DNA from: Blastocladiella britannica | Taxonomy: Eukaryota; Blastocladiomycota; Blastocladiomycetes; Blastocladiales; Blastocladiaceae | DNA: 44,482 nucleotides | Assembly (NCBI GenBank): GCA_025349905.2 | Contig: MU624543.1 | Coordinates: forward strand, 35,586 to 80,067 | Direction: 5' to 3' | Shown here: in pieces, positions 20,542-30,135 of the stretch | Layout of the letters: every line of letters starts with the position of its first letter | Position numbering within the stretch: position 1 is the first letter of the stretch | Position numbers and translations under genes: made by a program | Notes under the pieces: generated by a model | Databases searched by the model: none | Seen by the model: only the letters and a program-made list of their open reading frames with translations | Told to the model about the DNA's origin: nothing

Positions 20542-20880
20542 ATTCAATGCATTCTCTTTTTTTTAATACTGAATATCGTGTACCAGCTCGGGCCATTTCC
20601 AGGCCACTGTTTCGCTCGTCAGCAGCGACTTAATTTGCATGATGCGCTGCTCCTCTGCGGCGACTTGCAGTATCAGCGGCGCAATACTGGTTCGGCCAGC
20701 AACTACTGCGGCATCCACCATCCTTGGCCACACCGAGTCATGTGGGAACGGCCCTCCCTTGCGGTGCCGTCATCGCCAGGAATGCATGACAAAAGCCGCC
20801 AAAGTGAGAGTACCAGCGCCCCCAAGAACGGGACCAAATCGTAGATACAAAAAAAAAAATGTATATTTCGCAAGAAAAGG
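20542..20880. other. intergenic spacer between convergent genes
   Basis: This spacer lies between the stops of the 18619 frame (plus) and the 20881 gene (minus). It contains a T-rich patch at 20556-20564 and a short coding-like minus-strand frame, listed separately. Confidence 0.5.
20563..20721 (-). CDS. short coding-like frame, 52 codons
   Basis: A minus-strand frame from ATG 20721 to TAA 20563 has the local codon bias and reads MVDAAVVAGRTSIAPLILQ, then a charged helix and a tail WKWPELVHDIQY. The frame is also open about 50 bp upstream (FPHDSVWPR). It may be a terminal exon or the remnant of a repeat-family gene; no partner exon was found. Confidence 0.25.
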   Translation of the reverse strand: MVDAAVVAGRTSIAPLILQVAAEEQRIMQIKSLLTSETVAWKWPELVHDIQY

Positions 20881-22770
20881 TTACATTTCGTCCACCCACG
20901 GACGCTCCAACGGCACAAGCACTGCCGGATCCTCCTCGGACTGCATCAAGAGGGCGATCTCGTGAGCGTCCATCACATCGTCCACCCAGATACACACTTC
21001 GTCTTGCTCGTCTGCTTCCGTCAATGCATCCAATGTTTCGATAAAAGGGAAAACAGGGACTTGGCCTGCTGCAAGGTGCAGCTGGAGCCACCACTCGTAT
21101 GAAATGAGATCGGTGCTGTCCAAAACACGAGCCCACTGTTCTGGGGTCAGCGGCAGCAGCGAGTCGACAGTGGTACCAGTCCGGTAGCAATGCCAGGTTG
21201 CGGCAGTCATGTTTGTGAATGTCTGAGTGGGCATGTCCTGGTCTGGGACAAACTCGGCCATAAAGTCAAGCGTGTAGAGCATTGGCCGAATGGTGGCGGA
21301 CACTTTGGCTGCTGTGGCGCCAACCAAATTTCGATGCTCACGCAGCCAGTCTTGAAGGGCGAGGTCATTTTTGTCGACGGCACGGTTGCACGCTCGCTGC
21401 CAGCCATCACGCGATGTGGAGGGGAATCGAGCATGACACCAGTCCAATACACCCACAGTAGTGCCCGTTATGGAAGCGTTCACGAAATACTGTGAGCAGT
21501 TGAGGTCTTGCGGTGGCAATTGATCGCGGTGGGCTTCCCACCAAACCAGGACAGGGAGCTGCGATGATCGAGCAGCATTGATAACAAGCTTCGATCCCCA
21601 GTGATCATGATTCATGATGGTCCAGTGCAAGAAACAGTCTAAAAGGTCAACTTTGCCCATGCGCACGCATCTGCCAACAAGAGCTGGTGTGAGAAGTTTC
21701 TGGCCAAGCATGCCGCATTTTTCGATCCACCATTGCAGCAGAGGCAATTGAACTCGAGAATTCCAGGAATACGGTTGAGGTGGCACCAGATTATGCCAGT
21801 CGGGAGCAATCTCAAATACATCATCCAGGGTTCTGTCCCAATGCGTGCCCGACGAGTGCGAATGCCGCCAGAGCCAGTCTGCGGTATTGCGCGAGAAGTG
21901 CCATCCAGACCGTGAGACCACGTTGACTGAGCAGAATACATGCGCCGACGTCCGATGCTCCAGGAAGCGCGCCCACCACCACTCGAGAATATCCGTGCTA
22001 TCATTGCAGAGCGCCTTTTCAACAATCGTGGCAAATTTCTTTGGATCAGGAAGGTCAGAGCTGTTGGCCAAATGAATCCACCACCAGTTGAGGGCGGCAG
22101 TCGACGTTGAGTCGAGAAGTTGGGGGTAGTATGTGTTTCTTTTAAGCGAGGCGAACGCTGATTGCTCGTCTGGCACGGAGGCGATCCAATGCTCGAGGAG
22201 AGTCAAGTCTCCTGCAGTGGCAGCCATGAGAGCAAGGTTGGGTGTCACAGCAACCAGGTAGCCATGCTCAAGGGCCCAAAATATCGCCCTTGTGTTCCCT
22301 TTCCGAGCAGCCGAACTCCAGTGGAACCGGTCCCAGGCAATGCAGAGATTGGCGGCCCTGGTTGCATCGACAAACCAATCGAGGATTTCCAAGTAGCCCT
22401 TCGTGAAGGCGCAATATTGAAGGCCCAAGAAGCCCGTGTCGATCCATGTGGTCCGGCCGAGTGTCAATGGCCCGGCCAATTCCCACAGTCTGATGAGGGT
22501 CGGGAGGTCTGCCATGTTGGCTGCCGCGTTGATGGTGTAATCGAGGTTGCCAAATAGGACGTGGCGAGGGTAGAGCGGCAGCAGGTGCCCATGGCCGTGC
22601 TCGACAGCAAATGCGGGGCGAAATTCGCTGAAACCGCGCGAGAGGGCCGCGACGAGCACAGTGGGGTTGTAGCTTTGGGGTAGCACGTTGAGAATCGCCA
22701 GCGCGGCCTCGGGCGAGCGTGCTGCCCCGGCCGCCCGTTCAAGAATCAGATGGGCGACATGGTCGATCAT
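20881..22770 (-). CDS. WW/ankyrin-like repeat protein, 629 aa
   Basis: An intronless frame whose preferred start is ATG 22770 (MIDHVAHLILERA); a longer frame to 22857 is less likely, as the extension is basic and Cys-rich. The protein is built of degenerate helical repeats of about 30-35 residues marked by LDW/LEWWW/LNWWWIH/LLQWWIEKCG motifs, each resembling an ankyrin unit (..GYLEILDWFVD.., ..MGKVDLLDCFLHW..). I recall proteins with such LDWW repeats as a large expanded family in Blastocladiales fungi, where they are presumed interaction scaffolds without known ligand. The C-terminal 60 residues are acidic. TAA stop. Confidence 0.7.
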   Translation of the reverse strand: MIDHVAHLILERAAGAARSPEAALAILNVLPQSYNPTVLVAALSRGFSEFRPAFAVEHGHGHLLPLYPRHVLFGNLDYTINAAANMADLPTLIRLWELAGPLTLGRTTWIDTGFLGLQYCAFTKGYLEILDWFVDATRAANLCIAWDRFHWSSAARKGNTRAIFWALEHGYLVAVTPNLALMAATAGDLTLLEHWIASVPDEQSAFASLKRNTYYPQLLDSTSTAALNWWWIHLANSSDLPDPKKFATIVEKALCNDSTDILEWWWARFLEHRTSAHVFCSVNVVSRSGWHFSRNTADWLWRHSHSSGTHWDRTLDDVFEIAPDWHNLVPPQPYSWNSRVQLPLLQWWIEKCGMLGQKLLTPALVGRCVRMGKVDLLDCFLHWTIMNHDHWGSKLVINAARSSQLPVLVWWEAHRDQLPPQDLNCSQYFVNASITGTTVGVLDWCHARFPSTSRDGWQRACNRAVDKNDLALQDWLREHRNLVGATAAKVSATIRPMLYTLDFMAEFVPDQDMPTQTFTNMTAATWHCYRTGTTVDSLLPLTPEQWARVLDSTDLISYEWWLQLHLAAGQVPVFPFIETLDALTEADEQDEVCIWVDDVMDAHEIALLMQSEEDPAVLVPLERPWVDEM

Positions 22771-22994
22771 TCTATGATTTTTTTGATAAAACTGAAAGAA
22801 AAGCGGCTGGCCGTCCCGGATCGGCAGCCGCGTTCGACACAGCACGGTGCAGCGCATGCAGCCGCCCGCTTCCCGTTCCCGTTGGGCATGATCGGCGCTG
22901 ATCCACAGTTTTTTCCTTGGAAATTATGATGGAAAATACGACACTGATTCTTGACCGGATCCTGGCACTTTGCCTCGCACGAGGTAAACGAAAA

Positions 22995-23252
22995 CTACTC
23001 CTGCTGAGCGTAAATGACACGGGTCTGGACCAACTCAATGGCCAGCTGCCGCCCGGCCTCAGCCTTGGTGAGCGCCACAACCGAATCCTGACCGCCGCCA
23101 ATGAGCACTGGCACCGGGTACCGCGAGAGGCTGGGCGAGGGCACCAGGAATCCAATGATCGGCCGCGACACGGTGCACGGGCTCTTTGGGCCAGTCTCTT
23201 CCTGGACCGTGCGGCGCAGAACCGTCACTTCCACTTTGCCGCCAGAGCGAAT
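22995..23252 (-). pseudogene. orphan 3' coding fragment
   Basis: 86 codons on the minus strand with strong G/C third-position bias end in TAG at 22995. They read IRSGGKVEVTVLRRTVQEE, then SRPIIGFLVPSPSL and PVPVLIGGGQDSVVALT. The frame is closed upstream by TAA just before 23252; the preceding bases (AATCGAG) could be an acceptor, but no in-phase 5' exon was found between 23253 and 23495. Family unknown. It is either the last exon of an undetected gene or a gene remnant inside the repeat-gene block. Confidence 0.35.
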
Positions 23253-23495
23253 CTCGATTTATAGGTGGCCATAATTTTAATAATCAGTGTGCAAATCAAG
23301 AGTTTGGAGGGAGAAGTTTGCTTGTTGGATGCTCATGCATAATCACCGCCGCAGCCAATACCCAGTGCGAAGAGCAACCTGGGGCAACCAGGGCTCATGT
23401 CAGCGCTGTGGGGCAACCAAGGATCGCGGATAAAAGTAAGAATCGGGAAAATCGCTCATCTCTTCAACATCTTTGTACAAACAAACAAAAAAATT

Positions 23496-25304
23496 ATGAA
23501 CCTTCTTGATCTGCCCGACGACGTGCTTGAGGATATTGCGCGGTTCCTGGACCTGCATGCGATTGCCGCATTTCGAGCCGCGTCCCACGCCACTGCCACA
23601 TCTCGCCTGGTCTTAGCCAACCGCACACTTGCCGCCTACTTTGCACTGTGCCGAAATGACGCTGACCAGTTCTACGTTATTATGCCGCGGTACCTGGGCA
23701 AGCACCGGGCGCGGCACACTCGATTCACGCGTCCCAAGGCCCAAGCTCTTTTTGCGGCCGTAGCAACCTGCTTGGTTCGCGGTAATATCGGTCCCGGCCG
23801 TCCATGGGCCCTCTTGAACGCATGGGCGCACGGCAGGAATCTCATGACCCCGCCCATCATGACCGAGCTGGCCCAATGGGCCCTAAGCCGAGGCGCATCA
23901 CACGCACTCCTGGCGCTCCTCAAGTACCGGCACCTGGACCCGATTGGCCTTGCTGCCGGCGGGTCCGGCCGGTCCGGCCGGTCCGACAACAGCCATTGGT
24001 TGCGAGCGTACTTTGCCCACCCGCGCATGTCCACCGACCCTCAGCGCATTGAACTTGCCCTGCAGCTTACGGTCCCGCTGGTTCGGGGCGCACACTTTAG
24101 TTGGTCATTTGCGGCTTCTGTCTCGCGCCGCGAGCTGGTCCTGGCACTTGCCCATATCGCGGCGCTGGATGCCACTGACGCTTCGAGTTGGACTGCGTTT
24201 AGTATTTTCGACGAGGGTGCACGGTCCCACCGGCCGACTTTTTGCATGTTCGAGGCGATGATGGACGCGTATTACTTGTCCCGCCACGACCCCTCCATTT
24301 TGACATCGTCTTCGTCGTCGTCGTCGACAGAATCACTGGAACTGGTCCGTGCCCGACTCGTTGCGCATGCGGGCGGCGATAATCAACTTGCCCAGCGGCT
24401 CGCCGAGTGGATGGTTCATTTCCCGACTGAGGACATGCACCGCATACTCCTGGAGGCTTTGAGCTACAATAATCGTAAATATGGCTCACTATCTCCCTTC
24501 CTGTGTCCCGATTTTGTGGACTGGGCGGCAAGGTACTTGCCACGCGAAAACGCCCAGCTGTCGTCGCTCGTGCACCATGCGGTCGCTCGCGGTGTCTGCA
24601 AGCAGCTACACATTGTCAATTGCACCCGACTTGTCATCGCCTACCTCCGCGGATTCCCTCTGGACTTGACGCACACGATCGAAAACGACTGCACGGAAGG
24701 AGGATGCCATACCTGTGGTACTGCTGGAGGTGCACCAAGGAATGACGAGCAACTGCAGTGCATCATGCGGGCCTTACCTGCGAGCGACCTCGAGATTGCG
24801 CTTGCCCGCCGCACCTCCAACGTCAAAATGCATGCGGTACTTGCAACGGATCCGAACGCGATACAAGGTCACTGGTATCGCATGCTCTCCAACAAGCCTC
24901 TGGACGTGGGTGCGCTGTTTCGTGCCTGGGGCGACCTTGACCGATCCGAAACGCAGCTGCTGCGAGATGCAGGCGTTCCGCCACTATCAGAACCAATGTG
25001 CGGACTTGGTGGCGCCGGAATCCACCTGTCCACGCTCATGGCCGCATTCTTATTCCGAACATTCGATGCATTAAAATGGCGCGCCGGTTTCGTTGATGCT
25101 CTGGCTGCTGCGCGGGAGACGTGGCCAGAGGTGGTTGCTTCATGGCGCGCTGATGCAATGACCGCAATGCATGTGGGGGTGATGGTTTTGGCGTTACGCC
25201 GCCCAGCGGTCGAGTGCGTTTCTGACATGTTGAGTGCACTTGCTGAGGCGGGGATCCAAGTCGAAGTAATGCCGGAGGATATTTTGTCATTGTCAAAGAG
25301 CTGA
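23496..25304 (+). CDS. F-box protein with helical repeats, 602 aa
   Basis: The ATG at 23496 follows an A-rich leader (AAAAAAATTATG) and begins directly with an F-box: MNLLDLPDDVLEDIARFLDL then IAAFRAASHAT (residues 1-35), the Skp1-binding motif of SCF ubiquitin ligases. The rest is a long alpha-helical domain of degenerate repeats that would choose substrates. It includes a Gly/Ser/Arg micro-repeat (GGSGRSGRSD, from GGTCCGGCC units near 23957), a Ser run near residue 270 and two Cys pairs around residue 410 (CTEGGCHTC). No LRR, WD40 or Kelch repeats are seen. The frame is open upstream to 23397, but without matching the F-box start. Confidence 0.75.
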   Translation: MNLLDLPDDVLEDIARFLDLHAIAAFRAASHATATSRLVLANRTLAAYFALCRNDADQFYVIMPRYLGKHRARHTRFTRPKAQALFAAVATCLVRGNIGPGRPWALLNAWAHGRNLMTPPIMTELAQWALSRGASHALLALLKYRHLDPIGLAAGGSGRSGRSDNSHWLRAYFAHPRMSTDPQRIELALQLTVPLVRGAHFSWSFAASVSRRELVLALAHIAALDATDASSWTAFSIFDEGARSHRPTFCMFEAMMDAYYLSRHDPSILTSSSSSSSTESLELVRARLVAHAGGDNQLAQRLAEWMVHFPTEDMHRILLEALSYNNRKYGSLSPFLCPDFVDWAARYLPRENAQLSSLVHHAVARGVCKQLHIVNCTRLVIAYLRGFPLDLTHTIENDCTEGGCHTCGTAGGAPRNDEQLQCIMRALPASDLEIALARRTSNVKMHAVLATDPNAIQGHWYRMLSNKPLDVGALFRAWGDLDRSETQLLRDAGVPPLSEPMCGLGGAGIHLSTLMAAFLFRTFDALKWRAGFVDALAAARETWPEVVASWRADAMTAMHVGVMVLALRRPAVECVSDMLSALAEAGIQVEVMPEDILSLSKS

Positions 25305-25361
25305 ATACAATTTAATGTTCAAAAAAAGGCAAGTGCATATTTTTTTTACTAAAAAACAAAA

Positions 25362-26995
25362 TCACCAAAGACAAGACATCTTCTCGATGCACAACACGCA
25401 CCCCATATCCTTGTGCTTGGCGGCGCTCTTCAGGTTCCGCGGGCACACCTTCTCGACCCCCACCACAATCCTTTCCAGCAAGCGCTGCAGCTCTCACCTC
25501 CCAGTCCACGGCCGCCAGCAAACACCGGTCGATTGTATCGATCGCACTCATGGCCAGCCGCATGTTCGCCCGGACAAACGCCAATCGGTCAGGAGAAGTG
25601 TGCAGGGCCTCGATCTTGGCCGGAATATCAGTAAGGTCACTGACCCATTGCTTCAGGTTGCGCTCGATCGGAGACAAGTCGTTGGCGGTCAAGGGCGAGT
25701 GGCGGGTTCGTATCCCGACGATTTCGATGCACCATCGCCGGGTCGGAGGTCCGCCCATGATTTTGGTGAACCCCACGCAGCGGAACGAAACCCGCACCAG
25801 CAAGGAAAAGAAAATATGCCCCACCTCGGACACAGGCGCGCGGTCAGTAATGGTTCGGATCAGGTCCCAGCCGCCAGCGTCGGCAATCACTTGCGCACAG
25901 CGGATACCCAGGTCGCCATGCTGCGGTGTCGGGGAGTCCATGTCCAAATTTTTGATGAGCCTCAACAGGTACCGAAGCGTCAGTGCGCAGTCTTCTGCAT
26001 GTTGGTCGTCGTCCGACAGAGCAAGAGAGCGAGCATAGATCATAGGCAGGTCAACGCGTTCAAATAACGGACCAGTAATGGCCATTGTGTGGTACTGGCA
26101 GAAATGACAAACCATGTAAAAAACTGGCCAGGAGCACGTTCAGACAGATTGCAAAGAGTGACGGCCGCGTCAACGATATTGGAAGCATATTGGTCGACGG
26201 CACGAGCGTTGTACGCGCGTTCAAAGAAGGATACCAGCGCGGTCGCGGCGCCGTCCACGTCGTAGTTGTCGGATGGTCGGGAGCAGCACGTGGCAATGTT
26301 TGTGAGGAAACCCGAGCCAGCAATGTCGCACAGGAACAGGGGTTTGGCTTCCATAGCCCACTCGATAAGGAACCACAAGTGGCTGATGTTCATCGCCTCA
26401 GATGCAGAAGCGCGCGATAACAATTGAGCGAGGCCAGAGAGGGATCCAGGAGTGGCAACAAAGTCATTGAGTGGGACATGGTTGTCAAGTAGACGGAGCA
26501 TGAGCTGAGTGCCAAAGTCAAATAAACGCAAGTCGTCGTGACGCATGACGGCCATGACCCAGGGAATGCCACCAAGGGGGGACAATAGACGCTCGTACGG
26601 GTCCTCGATTTATATATATATATATATAAATGGTAATCCATGAGTAAAAAGAGCATATGAAAACCCAAAATGAGAGCATCTTGGTACCGACCAGCTTCTT
26701 GTATCATATCGTAAACCACACCGTCGTTCCCAATCACCGTGCCCACAAACTTTTGAAACGGCTGGGCGAAATAGGTCGCATTCAGGGTCCAATCGTATGG
26801 ACCCTCGCCCCTGGTGCGGGGCACGACAAGGAAAGAAGCGGAGAGCAATGTCCCCAACAATGGCATCGAGGCGCTTGTCCTCCAGCGTGCCGAAATTCAA
26901 CATGGCGGAGTACATTTCCAGCACATAGCCGTTGGCGCTGCCGTTGTCGGCAACGACTCCCATGATCCATCCAGGGCCGGCCAGTCCTGACACGG
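25362..26995 (-). pseudogene. frameshifted paralogue of the 18619-20541 gene
   Basis: Reading 5' to 3' on the minus strand: GLAGPGWIMGVVADNG and YVLEMYSAMLNFGTLE (26990-26865) match the plus-strand paralogue closely. A frame change occurs near 26850. A possible intron with a TA repeat (26610-26628) follows, then LGGIPWVMAVMRHDDLRL (26585-26040). A second frame change lies near 26080, then LPMIYARSLALSDDD to TRRWCIEIVG. A third change near 25480 precedes the conserved end CPRNLK...CVLCIEK and TGA at 25362. Three frameshifts argue for a pseudogene. A possible 5' exon (27184 downwards) starts only 25 bp from the divergent AASDH-like gene and soon stops. Confidence 0.6.
26610..26628. repeat. TA dinucleotide microsatellite
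   Basis: A run of alternating T and A of 19 bases lies within the probable intron of the 25362-26995 pseudogene. Confidence 0.9.
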
Positions 26996-27209
26996 ATCAG
27001 TATTTAAAAAAATGTTTCAAGAAAAACACGACAAAAAACATACTGGCTAAATTCAAGCCACGCCTAACTAACCGCCCGACGAGGCCGGGGGGCTTCCCCA
27101 CCAAAAGGCAGCGAGTAATGCCGACCTACTCCGAGAGTGGTGAAAGAGAAGCTCGAAAAGAGGCGTCGTTGGCAGCAAAGGCATTAAAAAAAAACGTTGC
27201 GATCAATCC

Positions 27210-30113
27210 ATGTCGACGCCATTCCTCGCCGGCATTGAGGACGGCGACCTGGTTCTGTCGCACGGGCACACCGAGCACCGCTGCACCTCGCTCGTTTTTA
27301 CTCTACGCCTCGCTGGAGTATGTCGTCCTTTTTTCAGTAATCCCCACCTTCCATTCCTCACTGCACAAATAAGGAAGGTGCAACGCGGACACCGAGTCGC
27401 CGTGCTCTTGCCTCTGTCGGCCGAACTCGTACTGGTATTAGTCGCGCTCGTGCGCATTGGCGCCGTCTACTGCCCGTCCTCAACCAGCGATGGCGGCGGT
27501 GATCCTTGGATTCTCCATCTCCCGACGACGGACGTTGGTCCCGCGCGACCACTTGCATCGATCCGCGTTCTCGGCCCCAACCATGGCGCGATGGTATTGT
27601 CGTGCTCCTCGGCCTTGAATATGGTACCTGCCGCATTGCCTCTGGCCTACATTGTTCGCACCTCAGGCACCACGCGCCCCTCACTGGCCATGCGCGCGAC
27701 GATCGAGGTCCCCTGCACCACGCTCGACGCGCACCTCGACGAATTCGAGCACGCGTGGCCCACCCGCAACACGACCATTGCCCTGTCCACACCGCCAACG
27801 TTTGATCCGCACTTGATTGAAATCCTGCACGCGCTGCGGCACGGGCTCCCAATGCTGGTTGTGCGGCGGCTCTCTTCTGTCCTCGCTATTGACAAAGATA
27901 GCAAGCGCTTACTCTTGTCGACCACGCCGTCGCGGCTATTTCTTGAGCTCAAGGACGCAGACGTGGCCCGCATTTTGCGCGGATCGACGTGCGTAACTGA
28001 ACTGTACCTGGGCGGCGAGCGGTTCCCGTACGCGCGGCTCACGGTACTTGTTCCGCTGAACGAGTGGAGCATCCGCGTCGGGAACCTGTACGGCACCACC
28101 GAAATGTCCGTGTGGTCCGGGCTCCATGTCCTGGACTCGAACCTCGAGGCGCTTTACACGGCGCACGGCGTGCCCGTCACCCCGCCGCTTTCGGGTTCGA
28201 GCATTGATCTGGCTGCGGACGGCAGCGGGTGCGTGGTGCTGAGCAGTGAGCGCCGCAAATGCATTGTGAATGGCGAACCGCGCACGGCCGATATAACGGG
28301 CGATGTGGGTGTTGTGGTCGGCGACGGCCATGTTGTGGTGCTCGGCCGATCCGACCGGCTGGTCAAGCGGCGCGGCGGCGCGCGAGTGTCACTGGGCGAC
28401 CTCGAGCAGTCGGCCTGCAAAGTTCTGAACGTAGCTGCTGCCTGTGCCCTGGTGCTGAACTTGACGTCCGACGGCGACGATACGCTCGTCATTCTCGTGT
28501 CCACTGACCGTCCTCTGCCGCCGCACCAGGAACTCTATGCAGTGGCGGACATGGTGCTCGTGTACCCAGACGCATTCCCCATGACTGCGAACGGCAAGCG
28601 CGACCTCCGAGCGCTGGCTACCTGGGCACGTACCCAACTGGCGACCAATCAATCCGATCCAGCTGCGGCGCTCACTCGCGCCCTGAATTCAGTTCTGGGC
28701 ACAGATACTTGGGCACACGCCGACTATTTCACGGCCTTGGGTGGCGACAGCGTCCGTGCGGTGGCTATTATCCAGCAAACAGCGTTTACCATTGACATTG
28801 GAGGTGACTTGGAGGCAATGAAAACCATGCTCTTTGGTCTCCTGATGCATGAGCCTCTGAGCTGTGTATTCTCGATGGTGACCCGACAACCCAACAACCC
28901 GCCATCCTCCCCGCCGCGCAAACGAAGACGGCTGCTCCTGGATCAGGATGACAGCGACCGCCTTGTGATCCTGGACCACGTGGATTTGGGCAAGTGCGTG
29001 GACGCCACCCCGACGCTCGTCGGACCCGGGATCGTGATGGTTGGGTCTCACGCGGACCAGTGGTGCGCGTACGACGCTTGTGCGCTCCGTGTGGTGGGCC
29101 GCGGCCACCTTCCTTCGCCGCCGCCTCCGCTCGGCGCTGAGGATCAGTGGCACCGCTTGGTTCACCGAATCGAGGGCCGGGTGCGCGTGCACCCGCATGA
29201 CCCGTCGCTTGCTCTCGTGCCAACTCTCTCAGGGACCTTATTTTGCGTGAAGTGGAATACGCAGATGTCAGACTCGACAAGTAGCCGGGAGTGGCAGCAC
29301 GACCTGGGCGGCGGCGAGCCTATCAAATGTCCGCCGGCTGTCGATGACCAAGACCACGTGTGGATTGGAACGCACGCAGGCACGGTGTGGCGCGGCGCTC
29401 CAGCGCTGGGTGGCCGGTTGGACTGGCGACAGCGGTGGACACTGCAACGTGGTGCGGTGTCGGCGCCATTGCTCATGCTGGGTCACGGCCGAGCCATAGC
29501 GGCAACTACCACTGGAACATTGGCGCTGCTAGATGCGACTCGGGCCGACGACGATAAGCCCGTGTGGTGCGTGAATGTGGAATCGCCCGTGTTTGCAGCG
29601 CCATTATGGGTGCCACACAGTGAAACTGTTCTTGTGCTGACGGTTCGACAGGCGCTCGTAATCTCGGTTGAAACAGGAGTTGTCGTCCGCGATCGCGCGC
29701 TCTTGCATCCGGTTTTTTCGCACCCACAGGTCATTCCCGGAACTGATGGGCAGCTGGCCGTATTTGGATCACACGCGGCCCGAGTTCATGTGATGGACAC
29801 GCAGACGCTGGACGTGGTCTGGGAACTGGCGGTGCCGAGCGCCGTGTTTGCAGCCGTGTGGGTCTCGGCCGGAAAAGAGGGGACCGCTTTGATCGCGTTC
29901 TCGTGCACAGACGGCACCATTGGTCGGTTGAGTTTGGTACTGACAAGGCTAGCAGGACCGCAGTGGACAGTGTTGACGCATTCATACTGGTCCGTCAAGT
30001 TACCGGCTGAAGTGTTTAGCGGCCCGGTGGCCATTACAACAGAGAATCAGGGTGAGCGACTGTTGGTCGGATGCCGCGACAATCGCCTGTATGCCCTTGG
30101 ATCAAAAGGAAAA
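27210..30113 (+). CDS. AASDH: AASDH-like adenylation, carrier and beta-propeller protein
   Basis: A 60-bp phase-0 intron (27318-27377) is removed to give about 947 aa. Residues about 30-445 are an adenylate-forming domain: IVRTSGTTRPS (A3), NLYGTTEMSVW (A5), ITGDVG (A7), GRSDRLVKRRGGARVSLGDLE (A8) and FPMTANGKRDLRAL (A10, catalytic Lys present). A carrier domain follows with YFTALGGDSVRA (Ser about 493, phosphopantetheine site). A linker with PPRKRRRLLL leads to a PQQ/WD-like beta-propeller (about 570 to the end) with repeated D..VWIGTH, GTLALLDA and NRLYALGS strands. This order is that of AASDH/ACSF4, a beta-alanine-activating enzyme of uncertain role. The A3 loop lacks the usual GSTGxPKG lysine. 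Stop overlaps an AATAAA. Confidence 0.85.
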
Positions 30114-30135
30114 TAAATAACGTTCGTATATTCAC

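Noticed and set aside
27182..27210. Functional bidirectional start pair (minus ATG 27184, plus ATG 27210)
   Set aside because: Only 25 bp separate the two ATGs and the minus-strand frame stops after about 38 codons; it belongs to the decayed paralogue.
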